Shown here one piece after another: positions 27,247 through 37,476 of a stretch of 38,997 nt of DNA. Each line of letters begins with the position of its first letter. Position 1 is the first letter of the stretch. The position numbers were made by a program, and so were the translations under genes. The stretch lies in contig CAMIVR010000039.1 of assembly GCA_946402065.1 (NCBI GenBank), positions 1 through 38,997 of the forward strand, read 5' to 3'. The notes under the pieces were generated by a model, which was given only the letters and a program-made list of their open reading frames with translations, did not search any database and had not been told where the DNA came from. The stretch comes from an uncultured Brevibacillus sp. GTDB taxonomy: Bacteria > Bacillota > Bacilli > Brevibacillales > Brevibacillaceae.

Positions 27247-28365
27247 CTACAAAGCTTTTTCCAGCAGCTTCGGCTTGGCAAATATCATGCGGCCGGCAGA
27301 TGTTTGCAAAACGCTCGTCACGAGGACGTCCAGTTCTGTTCCGATGAATTCACGACCACCTTCGACTACAATCATCGTACCGTCATCCAGGTAAGCGACT
27401 CCCTGCCCATATTCTTTACCGTCTTTGATCACCTGTACGTTCAGTTCTTCCCCTGGCAGTACCACAGGCTTCACGGCGTTGGCCAAGTCATTGATGTTGA
27501 GGACAGGCACGCCCTGCAATTCACAGACTTTGTTGAGGTTGAAGTCATTGGTCACAACTTTGCCATTCAGCACCTTCGCCAGCTTGATCAGCTTGCTGTC
27601 GACCTCAGCCACGTCTTCAAAATCGCCTTCGTAGATTTGGACGTTTACCTTTAGCTCTTTTTGAATTTTGTTTAAAATATCCAGTCCGCGACGGCCGCGA
27701 TTCCGTTTCAATACGTCGGAAGAGTCAGCGATATGCTGCAGCTCTTCCAGAACAAATCCGGGAATAACGAGCGCGCCTTCGATAAAGCCGGTGCGGCATA
27801 TGTCGGCGATACGACCATCGATGATCACGCTCGTATCGAGAATCTTGTGCTCGACGTTGGCTGCGATGCCGCCGTTCTCTTTCTTCGATTTTTCCTTGCG
27901 TCCAATGGAAAAGACTGACATAATCTCGTCACGTTTTCGAAACCCTACCTGAAACCCTAGATAACCGAGCAAGCCTGAAATGATCAATGGAAGAAAATCC
28001 TCTAAGACCGGAATCCGGATGCTGCTGATGGGCAGGTATAATAAAAATGCAACGATAAGACCGATAATCAACCCCAGCGTACCAAATGCTACATCGACAA
28101 TAGGCAGTTTCAAGAGGGTCTCTTCTCCCCAACGCACCATATTCACAATGTAATCGACCAGCCAGTTAGCTAACAAGAAAAATATTCCCGCGCCGATAAT
28201 GATACCCACTATAACCCCAATATACGTTTCAGACTCGGTTGATATTGGACCAAAGTTAATCAGAGAGTTTAACAGGGAGTACAAATTCGGGCCAAACTGA
28301 TATCCGATCGCCCCTCCCACAATGATAAATAAGATGATAAACACTCGTTTTAACATTTTTTTCAC
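27247..28365 (-). CDS. yacL: Membrane PIN/TRAM-domain protein YacL
   Basis: A 372-residue protein. Four transmembrane helices span about residues 5-25, 45-75, 90-115 and 122-142. A PIN domain follows (KILDTSVIIDGRIADI near 175, VIPGFVLEEL, VTNDFNLNKV) and then a C-terminal TRAM RNA-binding domain. The acidic residues in LDTSVIIDG and TNDFN are those expected of a PIN nuclease site, but no substrate is established. It sits first in the yacL-ispD-ispF run after two promoters. Confidence 0.9.
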   Translation of the reverse strand: MKKMLKRVFIILFIIVGGAIGYQFGPNLYSLLNSLINFGPISTESETYIGVIVGIIIGAGIFFLLANWLVDYIVNMVRWGEETLLKLPIVDVAFGTLGLIIGLIVAFLLYLPISSIRIPVLEDFLPLIISGLLGYLGFQVGFRKRDEIMSVFSIGRKEKSKKENGGIAANVEHKILDTSVIIDGRIADICRTGFIEGALVIPGFVLEELQHIADSSDVLKRNRGRRGLDILNKIQKELKVNVQIYEGDFEDVAEVDSKLIKLAKVLNGKVVTNDFNLNKVCELQGVPVLNINDLANAVKPVVLPGEELNVQVIKDGKEYGQGVAYLDDGTMIVVEGGREFIGTELDVLVTSVLQTSAGRMIFAKPKLLEKAL

Positions 28366-28450
28366 CTCCTAATAATAATATTGACAGAAGCCTTGAAGAA
28401 AAACCCTCTCCGCAAAGAATGTGTGGATGATTTTCATGTGGCTCTCCCTC

Positions 28451-28480
28451 ACTATAGCAAAAGTTTTTTTATTGTGTCAA
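28451..28480 (-). promoter_or_regulatory. Proximal promoter of yacL-ispD-ispF
   Basis: TTGACA (28475-28480), 18-nt spacer, TATAGT (28451-28456) with extended TGC on the minus strand. It lies about 85 nt before yacL. Confidence 0.75.
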
Positions 28481-28490
28481 ATGGCTAAAA

Positions 28491-28520
28491 ATTTTAACAT
28501 ATACCATTTGCTGAAGTCAA
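28491..28520 (-). promoter_or_regulatory. Distal promoter of yacL-ispD-ispF
   Basis: TTGACT (28515-28520), 18-nt spacer, TAAAAT (28491-28496) with extended TGT, 40 bp upstream of the proximal promoter. Tandem promoters in the same direction. Confidence 0.55.
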
Positions 28521-28562
28521 TATACAAGCCAAATCATTTTTCAGTTTTCGTCATTTCTCAGT

Positions 28563-28592
28563 TTGACAGCATAGGCATCCACTCCTTATAAT
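28563..28592 (+). promoter_or_regulatory. Consensus promoter of the divergent gene at 28655
   Basis: Perfect TTGACA (28563-28568) and TATAAT (28587-28592) boxes with an 18-nt spacer on the plus strand, about 62 nt before the start codon. It diverges from the yacL promoters and completes the 289-bp intergenic region. Confidence 0.85.
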
Positions 28593-28654
28593 TCAGATAA
28601 CTGGAAACAAAAAATTCTGACGATATCTTCATCCGAGTGCAGAGGTGATTTTCA

Positions 28655-29050
28655 ATGGAAAACATTCTTCTTGAAGATTTTCAGGATCAAGTGTCGCAAC
28701 TGCTTATACGCCATCGCAGCATATTAGATGTTCTGTCAAAAACACAAGAGACAACCGCAAGAGTCAATCGCGCTCTGACCAAGGCGATCACCGATTGTGG
28801 TTGTGTCGAAGTCGTCGCCAGGAAGCAATCTTATGACTCCGATAAAAGTCTTCATGAAAACCAGCAGTTCCTTGACACCCATTTTACCGGACCTCTCTGC
28901 GAGCATTGCAGGGAAGTCGTAACAGCCGAGCTCGGCAAAAACCTGTTTTATCTAACCGCTCTGTGCAACATTGTCGATATTAAACTGACCGATGTGCTCG
29001 AAACGGAAGCCAAACGATTGAACACGCTGGGCGTATTTAATCTCTCGTAG
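28655..29050 (+). CDS. Small conserved MazG-like helical protein with Cys pairs
   Basis: A 131-residue soluble protein and the only plus-strand gene in the right half. It resembles uncharacterised Bacillales proteins (RHRSILDVLSK near residue 18, VNRALTKAITDCGCVEV near 40, CEHC near 83, ELGKNLFYLTALCNIVDIKLTDVL near 93 and GVFNLS at the end). The last helices recall MazG-type all-alpha nucleotide pyrophosphohydrolases, but the EXXE/D metal motif is not clearly complete. CGC and CxxC could form a metal or redox site. AGAGGTGAT precedes the ATG. Function is unknown. Confidence 0.85.
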   Translation: MENILLEDFQDQVSQLLIRHRSILDVLSKTQETTARVNRALTKAITDCGCVEVVARKQSYDSDKSLHENQQFLDTHFTGPLCEHCREVVTAELGKNLFYLTALCNIVDIKLTDVLETEAKRLNTLGVFNLS

Positions 29051-29091
29051 CATCTATTTAGTTATACGGACAAGGTCGTGAAGAAGTTGCA

Positions 29092-29126
29092 AAAAAATCC
29101 CGCTGAACTGTTCAACGGGATTTTTT
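29092..29126. terminator. Bidirectional terminator between 28655-29050 gene and pssA
   Basis: An 11-bp stem (29092-29102 with 29116-29126) flanked by A6 and T6, with an extra GAAC/GTTC pairing inside the loop. It ends the plus-strand gene and also lies 7 nt past the pssA stop on the minus strand. Confidence 0.9.
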
Positions 29127-29132
29127 CTTTGC

Positions 29133-29852
29133 TTACTCAAATGGCAGCGTCTTTCTCGTTTCACGCCGTTTTCGCACTTTTTTCACTAACAAGTCAACGT
29201 TTTTTTTTATTCCGTACAGCGCATAAGCTGCTAGTGGCAAAAAGACAATTTTAGGGAACTCACTCGGGAATTTAATCGCCACAATCACGACAATCAACAC
29301 GATGATGGGAGTAATCCAGTACGCTGCTTTCGGTACTCCGACTTTTTTGAAATTCGGGTACTTAATATTGGAAACCATTAAAAACGCCAGCAACAGTACG
29401 CTCAAGATGAGAAATCCGAGATGAAATACATTGTGATACAGCGCTAACGTAGCAAGAACCCCGCCGGCTGCTGTAATCGGCAGGCCGATGAAGTAACCCG
29501 GGACACCCGCCTGCACGTTGAACCTCGCCAGACGCAATGCGCCACAGACGGGAAATACGGCTGTGATGATAATCCCGATGATATCGAGTTCATTGAGGGC
29601 GACTACGTACATAATAAACGCCGGGGCAACACCGAAGGTTATGACATCAGAGAGCGAGTCCAGCTCTTTACCAAATTCGCTTTGTGCATTCAACATCCTC
29701 GCTACCCGTCCATCCAAACCGTCCAACAACATTCCGACGATGACTGTTATTGCAGCAATATCATAAAAATGGTTAAAGGCGAGAATGAGTGCGACAACCC
29801 CAAGAAATAGATTGCCTACGGTCAACATATTCGGCAATGCTTTTACAAACAT
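29133..29852 (-). CDS. pssA: CDP-diacylglycerol-serine O-phosphatidyltransferase
   Basis: PssA makes phosphatidylserine, the precursor of phosphatidylethanolamine, at the membrane. The 239-residue protein has the CDP-alcohol phosphotransferase signature DGLDGRVARMLNAQSEFGKELDSLSD (fits DG-x2-AR-x8-G-x3-D-x3-D; residues about 45-70) and about seven hydrophobic helices, with a basic C-terminal tail. AGGAGGT precedes the ATG. In B. subtilis pssA lies elsewhere, next to psd, so its place between disA and yacL is lineage-specific. Confidence 0.93.
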   Translation of the reverse strand: MFVKALPNMLTVGNLFLGVVALILAFNHFYDIAAITVIVGMLLDGLDGRVARMLNAQSEFGKELDSLSDVITFGVAPAFIMYVVALNELDIIGIIITAVFPVCGALRLARFNVQAGVPGYFIGLPITAAGGVLATLALYHNVFHLGFLILSVLLLAFLMVSNIKYPNFKKVGVPKAAYWITPIIVLIVVIVAIKFPSEFPKIVFLPLAAYALYGIKKNVDLLVKKVRKRRETRKTLPFE

Positions 29853-29896
29853 TTGACTACCTCCTGCTAGCTTGGTTAAAAAGCTTGACCAACATA

Positions 29897-29926
29897 ATAC
29901 TATTTCACTTTAAATGTGCCTGTCAA
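29897..29926 (-). promoter_or_regulatory. Promoter of pssA overlapping the end of disA
   Basis: TTGACA (29921-29926), 18-nt spacer, TAGTAT (29897-29902) on the minus strand. The -35 box lies inside the last codons of disA, giving pssA an independent start. Confidence 0.65.
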
Positions 29927-30983
29927 TGAACACTTGCTCCTGAATTCGCCGCAAACCTTCTTTTATGGACCTGGCGCGAACTTCACCAATGCCATCTACC
30001 TCATCTAATTCCTCAATGGTCGCCATCATAATTCTCGGTAGATTGTGGAAGTGGTTGATCAAGTTTGTCATAATTGTCATCGGCAGGCGGGGGATTCTGT
30101 TCAGCATCCTGTAGCCGCGCGGTGAAACCGATTCTTCCAGCGGGTTTTGCGTTGCCGAATATCCGAGCAATCGCAAAAACGAATTCATTTCCAGCATTTC
30201 TTCTGCGGACAGTTTTTTCATCTCCAGCAAGATGTGATCCGGTGAGACGTCGTTGCGACTGTAATCTCTTATAAGCATATGAGCATCTTCTTCAATATTT
30301 GCCAAAAGTTCCTTGAGCTGCATGCTAATTAATCTGCCTTCAGTCCCCAGCTCGTAAATGTACTTCGTCACTTCCGCCTTGATTCGCAAGACCATCTCAA
30401 TCCGCTGCAGCACAGAGGCAATTTCATGGACCGTGACCAGCTCTTCAAACTCCAACGCTCCGAGGTTTGTCAGTGCTTGGTCAAGTACCGTCCTGTATTT
30501 CTCCAATGTATGAATAGCCTGATTGGCTTTTTCCAGAATGACACCCAGTTCTTTCAAAACGTAGCGAAAATGTCCTTTATACAGCGTAATCACATTTCTC
30601 CGTTGCGAGATCGCGATGACGAGGTGATTGGTTTGCTTTGCTGTCCGTTCCGCAGTGCGGTGGCGCGTCCCCGTCTCAATCGAGGGAATCGTCGATGTCG
30701 GCACCAATTGTGTATTGGCATAAAGGATCCGCTTGGCATCCTCACTTATTATAATCGCCCCGTCCATCTTCGCCAATTCGTATAAATGAGCAGGGGTCAG
30801 GTCACAATTAATGGAAAACCCGCCGTCGACAATACTTTTCATCTCCTGTTCAAAGCCGACGACAATCAATGCCCCCGTTTTTGCCCGCAGAACGTTTTCC
30901 AAGCCCTCACGCAAAGCCGTACCGGGTGCTACAAAGCGCAAAACTTCACTTAGGACCACATCTTTTTTCACTGTCTCCAACAT
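29910..30983 (-). CDS. disA: DNA integrity scanning diadenylate cyclase DisA
   Basis: DisA makes c-di-AMP from two ATP while scanning DNA and stops at recombination intermediates, delaying sporulation when DNA is damaged. The 357-residue protein has the N-terminal DAC domain with the catalytic DGA (residues about 74-76) and RHR (about 107-109) motifs, a helical linker, and a C-terminal helix-hairpin-helix ([19 protein letters not shown]). It starts 5 nt after radA stops, the conserved pairing with a DNA repair protein. Confidence 0.97.
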   Translation of the reverse strand: MLETVKKDVVLSEVLRFVAPGTALREGLENVLRAKTGALIVVGFEQEMKSIVDGGFSINCDLTPAHLYELAKMDGAIIISEDAKRILYANTQLVPTSTIPSIETGTRHRTAERTAKQTNHLVIAISQRRNVITLYKGHFRYVLKELGVILEKANQAIHTLEKYRTVLDQALTNLGALEFEELVTVHEIASVLQRIEMVLRIKAEVTKYIYELGTEGRLISMQLKELLANIEEDAHMLIRDYSRNDVSPDHILLEMKKLSAEEMLEMNSFLRLLGYSATQNPLEESVSPRGYRMLNRIPRLPMTIMTNLINHFHNLPRIMMATIEELDEVDGIGEVRARSIKEGLRRIQEQVFIDRHI

Positions 30984-30988
30984 GTGTA

Positions 30989-32353
30989 TTAGCCCCCCAG
31001 AACCTCATCCAAAGCGTCGACGACGGAACGAACCCCGATTACTTTGATGCCAGAGGGAAGCTCCAGTCCGCGAATGTTTTTCTCCGGAACAATTACGCGT
31101 TTGAACCCGAGCTTTTCTGCCTCGCGAATCCGTTGCTCAATTCTTGAAACGCCCCTGACCTCTCCTGTTAAACCGATCTCTCCGATGACTACGTCATGAG
31201 GATTTGTCACCTGATCGCGAAAGCTGCTCGCCAAGCTTACCGCAATCGCCAAATCAACGGCCGGCTCATCCAGTCTGACTCCACCTGCCACATTTACATA
31301 AGCATCTTGGTTTTGCAGCATCATCCCGATCCGCTTTTCGAGAACAGCCATAATCATCGTGACCCGCTGATGATCTACGCCTGTCGCCATCCGCCGTGCC
31401 GTGACAAAGCTCGTCGGGGCGACAAGCGCCTGCAGCTCGACGAGCACCGGCCTCGTACCCTCCATGCTGGCTACGACTGTAGAACCGGCTACGCCAACCG
31501 GGCGCTCAGCGAGAAAAATCTCCGACGGATTGGACACCTCTTCCAGCCCTCGCTCTTTCATTTCAAAGATGCCGATCTCGTTGGTCGAGCCAAACCTGTT
31601 TTTGACTGCACGCAGTATGCGAAATGTATTATGCCGCTCCCCTTCGAAATACAGTACGGCGTCAACCATATGCTCCAGCATGCGCGGCCCGGCTATCGCC
31701 CCTTCTTTTGTCACATGGCCGACGATAAAGGTCGCGATTCCCTTGCCTTTGGCGATTCGCATAATTTGGGCGGTTGTCTCTCTCACCTGGGCAACACTGC
31801 CCGCAGCCGATTGTACTGCAGGGTGGAATACGGTCTGAATGGAGTCGATGATCATCACGACAGGCTCCACTTCGTTGATTTGCTCTTCAATTAACTCCAG
31901 GTCATTTTCGGCTACTACGTAGAGTGGCGGGGTTTTTGTACCGAGCCTGTCTGCCCGCAGCTTGATTTGTTTGACCGACTCTTCGCCGGATATGTACAAG
32001 ACTTTATGTCCTTGATGGGCTAACGCAAAGGAGGTTTGCAGCAGCAGTGTCGATTTGCCGATACCCGGATCGCCGCCGACCAAGACGAGTGAACCTGGAA
32101 CCAACCCGCCGCCCAATACGCGGTTTAACTCTTCAATGGTCGTATCCAGTCTTGGCTCTTCTTCGCCGACGATGTGTGTCAGCGGCTGCGCCGTCTGTTT
32201 CGTCGTACTGCCGATAATATGGCGCGTCTGCGCCTTTGCCGTCACTTCTTCAACCATCGTGTTCCAGCTATTGCATCCCGGGCATTTTCCCATCCATTTG
32301 GGGCTTTCATAACCACATTCCTGACAAGCGTATTTGGTTTTGTATTTTGACAT
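30989..32353 (-). CDS. radA: DNA repair protein RadA (Sms)
   Basis: RadA is a RecA-related ATPase that promotes branch migration and interacts with DisA in Bacillus. The 454-residue protein has a C4 zinc finger (CQECG and CPGC in residues 10-30), Walker [15 protein letters not shown] near residue 93, the RadA signature KNRFG near 252 and a C-terminal Lon-protease-like domain. CAGGAG lies 10 nt before the ATG. It follows clpC after an intrinsic terminator and precedes disA. Confidence 0.97.
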   Translation of the reverse strand: MSKYKTKYACQECGYESPKWMGKCPGCNSWNTMVEEVTAKAQTRHIIGSTTKQTAQPLTHIVGEEEPRLDTTIEELNRVLGGGLVPGSLVLVGGDPGIGKSTLLLQTSFALAHQGHKVLYISGEESVKQIKLRADRLGTKTPPLYVVAENDLELIEEQINEVEPVVMIIDSIQTVFHPAVQSAAGSVAQVRETTAQIMRIAKGKGIATFIVGHVTKEGAIAGPRMLEHMVDAVLYFEGERHNTFRILRAVKNRFGSTNEIGIFEMKERGLEEVSNPSEIFLAERPVGVAGSTVVASMEGTRPVLVELQALVAPTSFVTARRMATGVDHQRVTMIMAVLEKRIGMMLQNQDAYVNVAGGVRLDEPAVDLAIAVSLASSFRDQVTNPHDVVIGEIGLTGEVRGVSRIEQRIREAEKLGFKRVIVPEKNIRGLELPSGIKVIGVRSVVDALDEVLGG

Positions 32354-32444
32354 AGTAGATATACTCCTGGGAATTTGATTTCATTCTTACCTGATTCGGT
32401 AAATGTATAATTTTCTCCTGCTTTTTCCAGTTAAATAGGAAAAA

Positions 32445-32470
32445 GGATACCCTCATTGCTGAAGGTATCC
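32445..32470 (-). terminator. Intrinsic terminator after clpC
   Basis: An 11-bp stem (32445-32455 with 32460-32470, one G-U pair) closes a GCAA tetraloop on the minus strand, followed by TTTTTCC. It lies 7 nt past the clpC stop and ends the ctsR operon; radA then needs its own promoter or read-through. Confidence 0.88.
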
Positions 32471-32477
32471 AGAGTGG

Positions 32478-34925
32478 TTACTTGGATGTTGTCTCTAGTT
32501 TTTTCACGGTCAGCTGACCATCCAGAGCATCGATGCTGACTGTATCTCCCTTGTGAATCGTTCCTTTCAGCAGCTCTTCGGAAAGTCGGTCCTCGATGTT
32601 GCGCTGAATGGCTCGACGTAGCGGACGTGCTCCGTATGCCGGATCGAAGCCCTCTTTGGCAAGGATTTTCTTCGCGTCGTCGGTCAGTTGGAAATCGATC
32701 TCCTGCTCTTTCAAACGCTTGCGCAGGTCGTCGGTCATGAGCGACACGATTTGTTCGATATGCTCCTGTTCAAGTGAATGGAAGACGATTACTTCGTCGA
32801 TCCGGTTGAGGAACTCCGGACGGAAGCTGCGTTTCAGCTCATCCATCACCTTGTCTTTCATATCCTGGTACTTCTTCTCGGAATCGCCTGTGGTGAAGCC
32901 GAGCGACGTATTTTTCTTGATCATGTTCGCCCCGACGTTCGAGGTCATGATGACTACCGTGTTGCGGAAGTCGACGGTACGACCTTTGGAGTCTGTCAAG
33001 CGTCCATCGTCAAGCACCTGCAGCAAAATGTTGAAGACGTCCGGATGGGCTTTTTCGATCTCATCCAGCAGGATGACCGAGTATGGCTTGCGGCGCACTT
33101 TCTCTGTCAGCTGTCCGCCTTCGTCATAGCCGACGTATCCCGGAGGCGCCCCAACGAGGCGAGCCGTGGAGTGCTTCTCCATGTATTCCGACATGTCGAT
33201 GCGGATCATGGAGTCCTCGTCACCGAAGAGCGCTTCCGCTACCGCACGGGCCAATTCCGTTTTCCCTACACCTGTCGGACCAAGGAAAATGAACGATCCG
33301 ATCGGGCGTTTCGGGTCTTTCAGACCAGCGCGTGCACGGCGTACAGCGCGGGAAATCGATTTAACGGCTTCATCCTGGCCAATGACGCGATCGTGCAGGA
33401 TCTCTTCCATTTTCAGCAGGCGATCTGTTTCTTCTTCCTTCAGCTTCACGACCGGAATTCCCGTCCAATTGGCCACGACATGGGCAATATCCTCGGGTGT
33501 GACTTCCATGTTCAATTTGCCTTGACGCTCTTTCCAATCTTTTTTCGTGCGCTCCAGCTCTTCACGAAGCTTTTGCTCTTGGTCACGCAGGGCAGCAGCC
33601 TCTTCGAACTCCTGCGACTGTACGGCCGCATCTTTTTCTTTGCGCACTTCTTCCAGACGCGCTTCCAGGTCTTTCAAGTTTGGTGGTACCGTATACGATT
33701 GAAGACGTACTTTCGAAGCAGCTTCGTCTACCAGGTCGATTGCTTTGTCCGGCAGGAAGCGGTCCGTAATGTAACGGTCTGACAGACGCACTGCCTGATC
33801 GATCGCTTCATCGGTAATTTTTACACGGTGGTGGGCTTCATAGCGATCGCGCAGTCCGTGCAAAATTTTGATTGCATCTTCCACGTTCGGTTCGTCTACC
33901 TGGATCGGCTGGAAGCGACGCTCAAGCGCTGCATCCTTTTCGATATATTTACGATATTCGTCCAAGGTTGTCGCACCGACACATTGCAGTTCGCCGCGGG
34001 CCAATGCAGGCTTGAGGATGTTTGAAGCATCGATTGCTCCCTCAGCTCCGCCGGCTCCAATCAAGGTGTGCAGCTCGTCGATGAACAGGATAATGTTTCC
34101 TGCCTGGCGAATCTCATCCATGATTTTTTTCAAGCGGTCTTCAAACTCCCCGCGGTATTTGGTTCCAGCTACGACTGTCCCCATGTCGAGGGTCATGACG
34201 CGCTTGTCGCGCAAGGTTTCGGGTGTTTCGTTGTTGATGATTTTTTGTGCCAGGCCTTCTGCGATCGCAGTTTTACCGACACCCGGCTCACCGATCAGTA
34301 CCGGGTTGTTCTTCGTACGACGGCTGAGCACTTGAATGACGCGCTCAATTTCTTTCTGACGGCCGATGACCGGATCAAGTCCGCCTTCCTTGGCGATCGC
34401 TGTCAAATCGCGTGCCAGGCTGTCGAGTGTAGGCGTATTAGCCGAAGCGTTGCCGCCGGATGGCTGATGGGAAGACATCATCTCGGAGCTGCCCAGAAGC
34501 TGCAGCACTTGCTGACGAGCCTTGTTCAAGCTGACGCCCAGATTGTTCATGATCCGTGCAGCGATGCCTTCTCCTTCGCGAATCAAACCGAGCAGGATGT
34601 GCTCTGTACCCACATAGGTGTGGCCCAGCTTACGCGCTTCATCCATTGACAGCTCTATCACTTTTTTCGCACGCGGGGTGTAGTTCGGTGTGTAGTTGCC
34701 GCTTTGCTCGGTTCCCCTGCCGATCAGCGCCTCTACTTCACTCTGAATTTTATCGAGGCCCAGTCCAAGCGATTGCAATGCTTTGGCGGCAATGCCGTCG
34801 CCTTCGCGAATCAGCCCCAACAGTACGTGTTCCGTACCGATATCTTTATGCCCTAAGCGCACTGCTTCTTCCAGCGCCAGTGCCAAGACCTTTTGCGCAC
34901 GTTCTGTAAATCGACCAAACATCAT
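32478..34925 (-). CDS. clpC: AAA+ ATPase ClpC, unfoldase of ClpCP protease
   Basis: ClpC unfolds substrates for ClpP, including proteins marked by arginine phosphorylation or MecA. The 815-residue protein has two ClpN repeats (residues 1-150), AAA1 with Walker [13 protein letters not shown] near 209, a UVR/coiled M-domain ([22 protein letters not shown]) near 420-460, and AAA2 with [13 protein letters not shown] near 545. The ATG follows GGAGGTGCAA. It is the last gene of the CtsR-controlled operon. Confidence 0.98.
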   Translation of the reverse strand: MMFGRFTERAQKVLALALEEAVRLGHKDIGTEHVLLGLIREGDGIAAKALQSLGLGLDKIQSEVEALIGRGTEQSGNYTPNYTPRAKKVIELSMDEARKLGHTYVGTEHILLGLIREGEGIAARIMNNLGVSLNKARQQVLQLLGSSEMMSSHQPSGGNASANTPTLDSLARDLTAIAKEGGLDPVIGRQKEIERVIQVLSRRTKNNPVLIGEPGVGKTAIAEGLAQKIINNETPETLRDKRVMTLDMGTVVAGTKYRGEFEDRLKKIMDEIRQAGNIILFIDELHTLIGAGGAEGAIDASNILKPALARGELQCVGATTLDEYRKYIEKDAALERRFQPIQVDEPNVEDAIKILHGLRDRYEAHHRVKITDEAIDQAVRLSDRYITDRFLPDKAIDLVDEAASKVRLQSYTVPPNLKDLEARLEEVRKEKDAAVQSQEFEEAAALRDQEQKLREELERTKKDWKERQGKLNMEVTPEDIAHVVANWTGIPVVKLKEEETDRLLKMEEILHDRVIGQDEAVKSISRAVRRARAGLKDPKRPIGSFIFLGPTGVGKTELARAVAEALFGDEDSMIRIDMSEYMEKHSTARLVGAPPGYVGYDEGGQLTEKVRRKPYSVILLDEIEKAHPDVFNILLQVLDDGRLTDSKGRTVDFRNTVVIMTSNVGANMIKKNTSLGFTTGDSEKKYQDMKDKVMDELKRSFRPEFLNRIDEVIVFHSLEQEHIEQIVSLMTDDLRKRLKEQEIDFQLTDDAKKILAKEGFDPAYGARPLRRAIQRNIEDRLSEELLKGTIHKGDTVSIDALDGQLTVKKLETTSK

Positions 34926-34955
34926 AATTATTGCACCTCCAACATTCTTCTATAT

Positions 34956-36026
34956 TTACGATAATCTGGGTTCAGTCAGCCGTTCCCGGATCAGTCGTGC
35001 TCTTCGTTCGTCACGCTGTTCCGGAGTCAGCTTCTGACCAGCGTATTGCTGTAAAAATCCCGGCTGCGTCAACACCAGCAGCTCGTTTAAGCCTAGCGTT
35101 GAGACGTTCTTGATCAGGCCCAAATCGGAACCGAGACGCACGTCGGACAGTCGCTGCGCCGCTTCTTTCGACTCCACGATACGCGCATGTAATAGTATGC
35201 CGTAAGAGCGGTAAATGCGATCCTCTAATTCGATTTTGGAATTCTCCTGCAAGTATCTGCGGGCTGCTCGCTCCTGTTCGATGATCTGCTTTGCTACGCT
35301 GTACAGATTGGACAAGATATCGCCTTCGGACATCCCCAGCGTTACCTGATTGGAGAGCTGAAAGAGATTGCCCAGCGCTTCGCTGCCTTCGCCGTACAAG
35401 CCGCGTACGACCAATCCCACCTGATTGATTGCCTGCAGGATGCGATTGATTTGCTGCGTCATGACGAGTGCCGGCAGGTGAAGCATGACTGATGCGCGGA
35501 TCCCGGTCCCCACATTGGTGGGACAACTGGTCAAATAACCACGCTTTTCATCAAACGCATAGTTCACGTGTTTTTCAAAGATGTCGTCAATCTTTGTGCC
35601 GACCTCCCATGCCTCGTTAATTTGGAAGCCTGGAAGCAGCACCTGAATGCGTATATGGTCCTCTTCATTAATCATGATGCTGATAGACTCATTTTCATTC
35701 AGCAAGACCGCACCTTTGCGTGACTCTTCGGCAAGATTGGGGCTGATCAAGTGTTTTTCTACCAGTACGCGTTTTTCAAGCGGGCTCAGCTCTTCCATTT
35801 TGATCGCTTCAAACGGCCCTCTTTGCTTCAACTGATCGTTCTGGTTCAATGCAAAAACTTTTGTCATTACCTCTTCCGCTTGCGAATCCGTCGCTAGCAG
35901 CGGAAATGGATGGTGGCGTAAATTGCGGGCGATCCGCAGGCGTGTGCTGATGACGATATCGGAATCGGGACCTTCGCCCTTCATCCAATTACTCCATGGC
36001 TGCTGCATGAATTGCTGTTTGGACAT
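34956..36026 (-). CDS. mcsB: Protein arginine kinase McsB
   Basis: McsB phosphorylates arginines on misfolded proteins, marking them for ClpCP, and inactivates CtsR. The 356-residue protein has the phosphagen-kinase fold with [18 protein letters not shown] near residue 27 and the catalytic Cys in [13 protein letters not shown] near 165. The ATG at 36026 follows GGAGGTGA by 7 nt; an earlier in-frame start at 36050 is less likely. It lies between mcsA and clpC. The arginine-binding pocket of the C-terminal domain appears intact. Confidence 0.97.
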   Translation of the reverse strand: MSKQQFMQQPWSNWMKGEGPDSDIVISTRLRIARNLRHHPFPLLATDSQAEEVMTKVFALNQNDQLKQRGPFEAIKMEELSPLEKRVLVEKHLISPNLAEESRKGAVLLNENESISIMINEEDHIRIQVLLPGFQINEAWEVGTKIDDIFEKHVNYAFDEKRGYLTSCPTNVGTGIRASVMLHLPALVMTQQINRILQAINQVGLVVRGLYGEGSEALGNLFQLSNQVTLGMSEGDILSNLYSVAKQIIEQERAARRYLQENSKIELEDRIYRSYGILLHARIVESKEAAQRLSDVRLGSDLGLIKNVSTLGLNELLVLTQPGFLQQYAGQKLTPEQRDERRARLIRERLTEPRLS

Positions 36027-36046
36027 CGTCGCTTCACCTCCCCTTG

Positions 36047-36586
36047 TCACGAATTGGCGATTTTTTGTTCCAGATCGCGAATGCGATCGCGAATCTCGGC
36101 GGCTTTTTCAAACTCTTCACTGGCAACGAATTGCTGCAAGGACGCCTTTAACTGATCAAGCTCTTTGCGAATTTTAATTTGTCCGCCCGTTCTCTCCGGA
36201 ACTTTTCCGTAATGTGTGGTATTCCCGTGGATACGCCGGAACAACGGGTCAAGCCGATTGCCAAATGCCTGATAGCAATCGCTGCAGCCAAATCGGCCAC
36301 TCTTGCTGAACTGGGCATAGGTCAAGCCGCACGTTTCGCAGCGTTGCGGTTTGGCTTGGGTAGTCCCTTGATTGACTCCGCTGCTGGCGGAATTATTTTT
36401 CGTCATTGGATCAAAATTAAGCAATCCCGCGAGGATATTGTGTATGCTGAAATTGTTGAAGTCAGACATGAAATCCCCTTTTTCCTTTGCACATGCTTCA
36501 CAGATATGATATTCCGTTTTCTCGCCGTTGACGATTTTCGTCAAATGCAATGTTGCCGGTCGTTTTCCGCATTCTTCACAATTCAT
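36047..36586 (-). CDS. mcsA: McsB activator McsA
   Basis: McsA binds zinc and activates the McsB kinase. The 179-residue protein has four CxxC motifs (CEEC at 3, CEAC near 29, CETC near 83, CSDC near 100) and a C-terminal UVR coiled coil ([29 protein letters not shown]). It is 68 nt after ctsR and 20 nt before mcsB in the standard ctsR-mcsA-mcsB-clpC operon. Confidence 0.96.
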   Translation of the reverse strand: MNCEECGKRPATLHLTKIVNGEKTEYHICEACAKEKGDFMSDFNNFSIHNILAGLLNFDPMTKNNSASSGVNQGTTQAKPQRCETCGLTYAQFSKSGRFGCSDCYQAFGNRLDPLFRRIHGNTTHYGKVPERTGGQIKIRKELDQLKASLQQFVASEEFEKAAEIRDRIRDLEQKIANS

Positions 36587-36654
36587 GGTAATCCTCCTTC
36601 CATCGTCGCCGGTCGTATTCGCGAAGTGGCTTTCTGCTGGGTCCTTTGCTTTGT

Positions 36655-37119
36655 TTATTTCAATAAAATCGATGCGATCATTTGCTTCAATATCATGGCG
36701 CGAATGCGATCACGAACCTGTGGATCAACAATCAGGACATTGCGTGAGGTAGCAATTTTCATCAGCGTTGACTCCCGGGTGTTGATCAGGCCTTCTTCGA
36801 ACAGCCGGTCAATGATGGCATAGCCGACGTTCTGCGAGATGCTGTCCCCGATCAATTCCTCTGTCAAAAGCTCCTGCAGTCTTGATTTGCATACGATCTG
36901 TGCCTTGCGGATACGGATGTATCCGCCCCCACCGCGCTTGCTTTCTACGATGTAGCCTTTTTCAATGGTAAACCTGGTATTAATGACGTAATTGATCTGC
37001 GAAGGTACGCATTGGAACATTTCGGCAATTTCACTACGCTGGATCTCGATCCATCCGTTTTGACTCGTTTGCAAAATATTCTTCAGATGTTGTTCGATAA
37101 TGTCCGAGATGTTACGCAA
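36655..37119 (-). CDS. ctsR: Class III stress gene repressor CtsR
   Basis: CtsR represses clp genes and is released on heat stress and by McsB. The 154-residue protein has the N-terminal winged helix (MRNISDIIEQHLKNIL, EIAEMFQCVPSQINYVINTRF) and the glycine-rich RGGGGYIRI wing. I chose the TTG at 37119 because it matches the B. subtilis start MGHNISDIIEQ and lies 7 nt after GGAGG; an ATG at 37143 would add 8 residues and put that Shine-Dalgarno inside the gene. Its own promoter carries a CtsR box. Confidence 0.96.
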   Translation of the reverse strand: MRNISDIIEQHLKNILQTSQNGWIEIQRSEIAEMFQCVPSQINYVINTRFTIEKGYIVESKRGGGGYIRIRKAQIVCKSRLQELLTEELIGDSISQNVGYAIIDRLFEEGLINTRESTLMKIATSRNVLIVDPQVRDRIRAMILKQMIASILLK

Positions 37120-37171
37120 ATCATCGCCTCCCTGTTCCGTCATATCCTTACGTTGCTTTTCATTTATTGAC

Positions 37172-37188
37172 TTTGACTATCTTTGACT
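37172..37188 (-). promoter_or_regulatory. CtsR operator
   Basis: On the minus strand AGTCAAA-GAT-AGTCAAA is an exact match to the CtsR heptad direct repeat (R)GTCAAA-NAN-(R)GTCAAA, with a further partial GTCAA repeat next to it. It overlaps the predicted transcription start of ctsR, so the operon is autorepressed. Confidence 0.93.
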
Positions 37189-37191
37189 TTA

Positions 37192-37220
37192 ATTATAATG
37201 GCTTCTTCTGAACTAATCAA
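37192..37220 (-). promoter_or_regulatory. SigA promoter of ctsR-mcsA-mcsB-clpC
   Basis: TTGATT (37215-37220), 17-nt spacer, consensus TATAAT (37192-37197). The CtsR box begins 3 nt downstream of the -10 element. Confidence 0.82.
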
Positions 37221-37293
37221 GGGGGTATTTCATTTCATGCTTATTTTTGTCAAAAACCTGCTCTTTGAAACGCCCCACTTACTGGATCAATGG

Positions 37294-37440
37294 TCAACAG
37301 AAAAACCTCAATCCGTTTTTTTGGAGTGAGGTTCTGTTTGCCTGACAAAAGAATTGGCGATTGCTGTCAATCTTCCCTGCGTGTCTGTTTTTAGCATGTG
37401 GTCGGCCGCGCACAGCAAATGCGGTGTGGTGGATACTCAT
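37294..37440 (-). CDS. Possible 48-residue ORF after the glycosyltransferase
   Basis: On the minus strand a GAGAGGAG Shine-Dalgarno precedes an ATG at 37440 that opens a 48-codon frame (MSIHHTAFAVRGRPHAKNRH at the start). The product is basic and matches nothing I recognise. Its last third lies in the terminator hairpin at 37304-37333, which argues against a real gene. Reported as uncertain. Confidence 0.22.
   Translation of the reverse strand: MSIHHTAFAVRGRPHAKNRHAGKIDSNRQFFCQANRTSLQKNGLRFFC
37304..37333 (-). terminator. Terminator downstream of the glycosyltransferase
   Basis: AACCTCACTCC, an 8-nt A-rich loop and GGATTGAGGTT followed by TTTC on the minus strand (one mismatch in an 11-bp stem). 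It lies about 145 nt past the glycosyltransferase stop and just upstream of the ctsR promoter, insulating the two units. Confidence 0.75.
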
Positions 37441-37476
37441 TTTTCTCCTCTCCTACCTTTCCCGAGACCTACCCGA

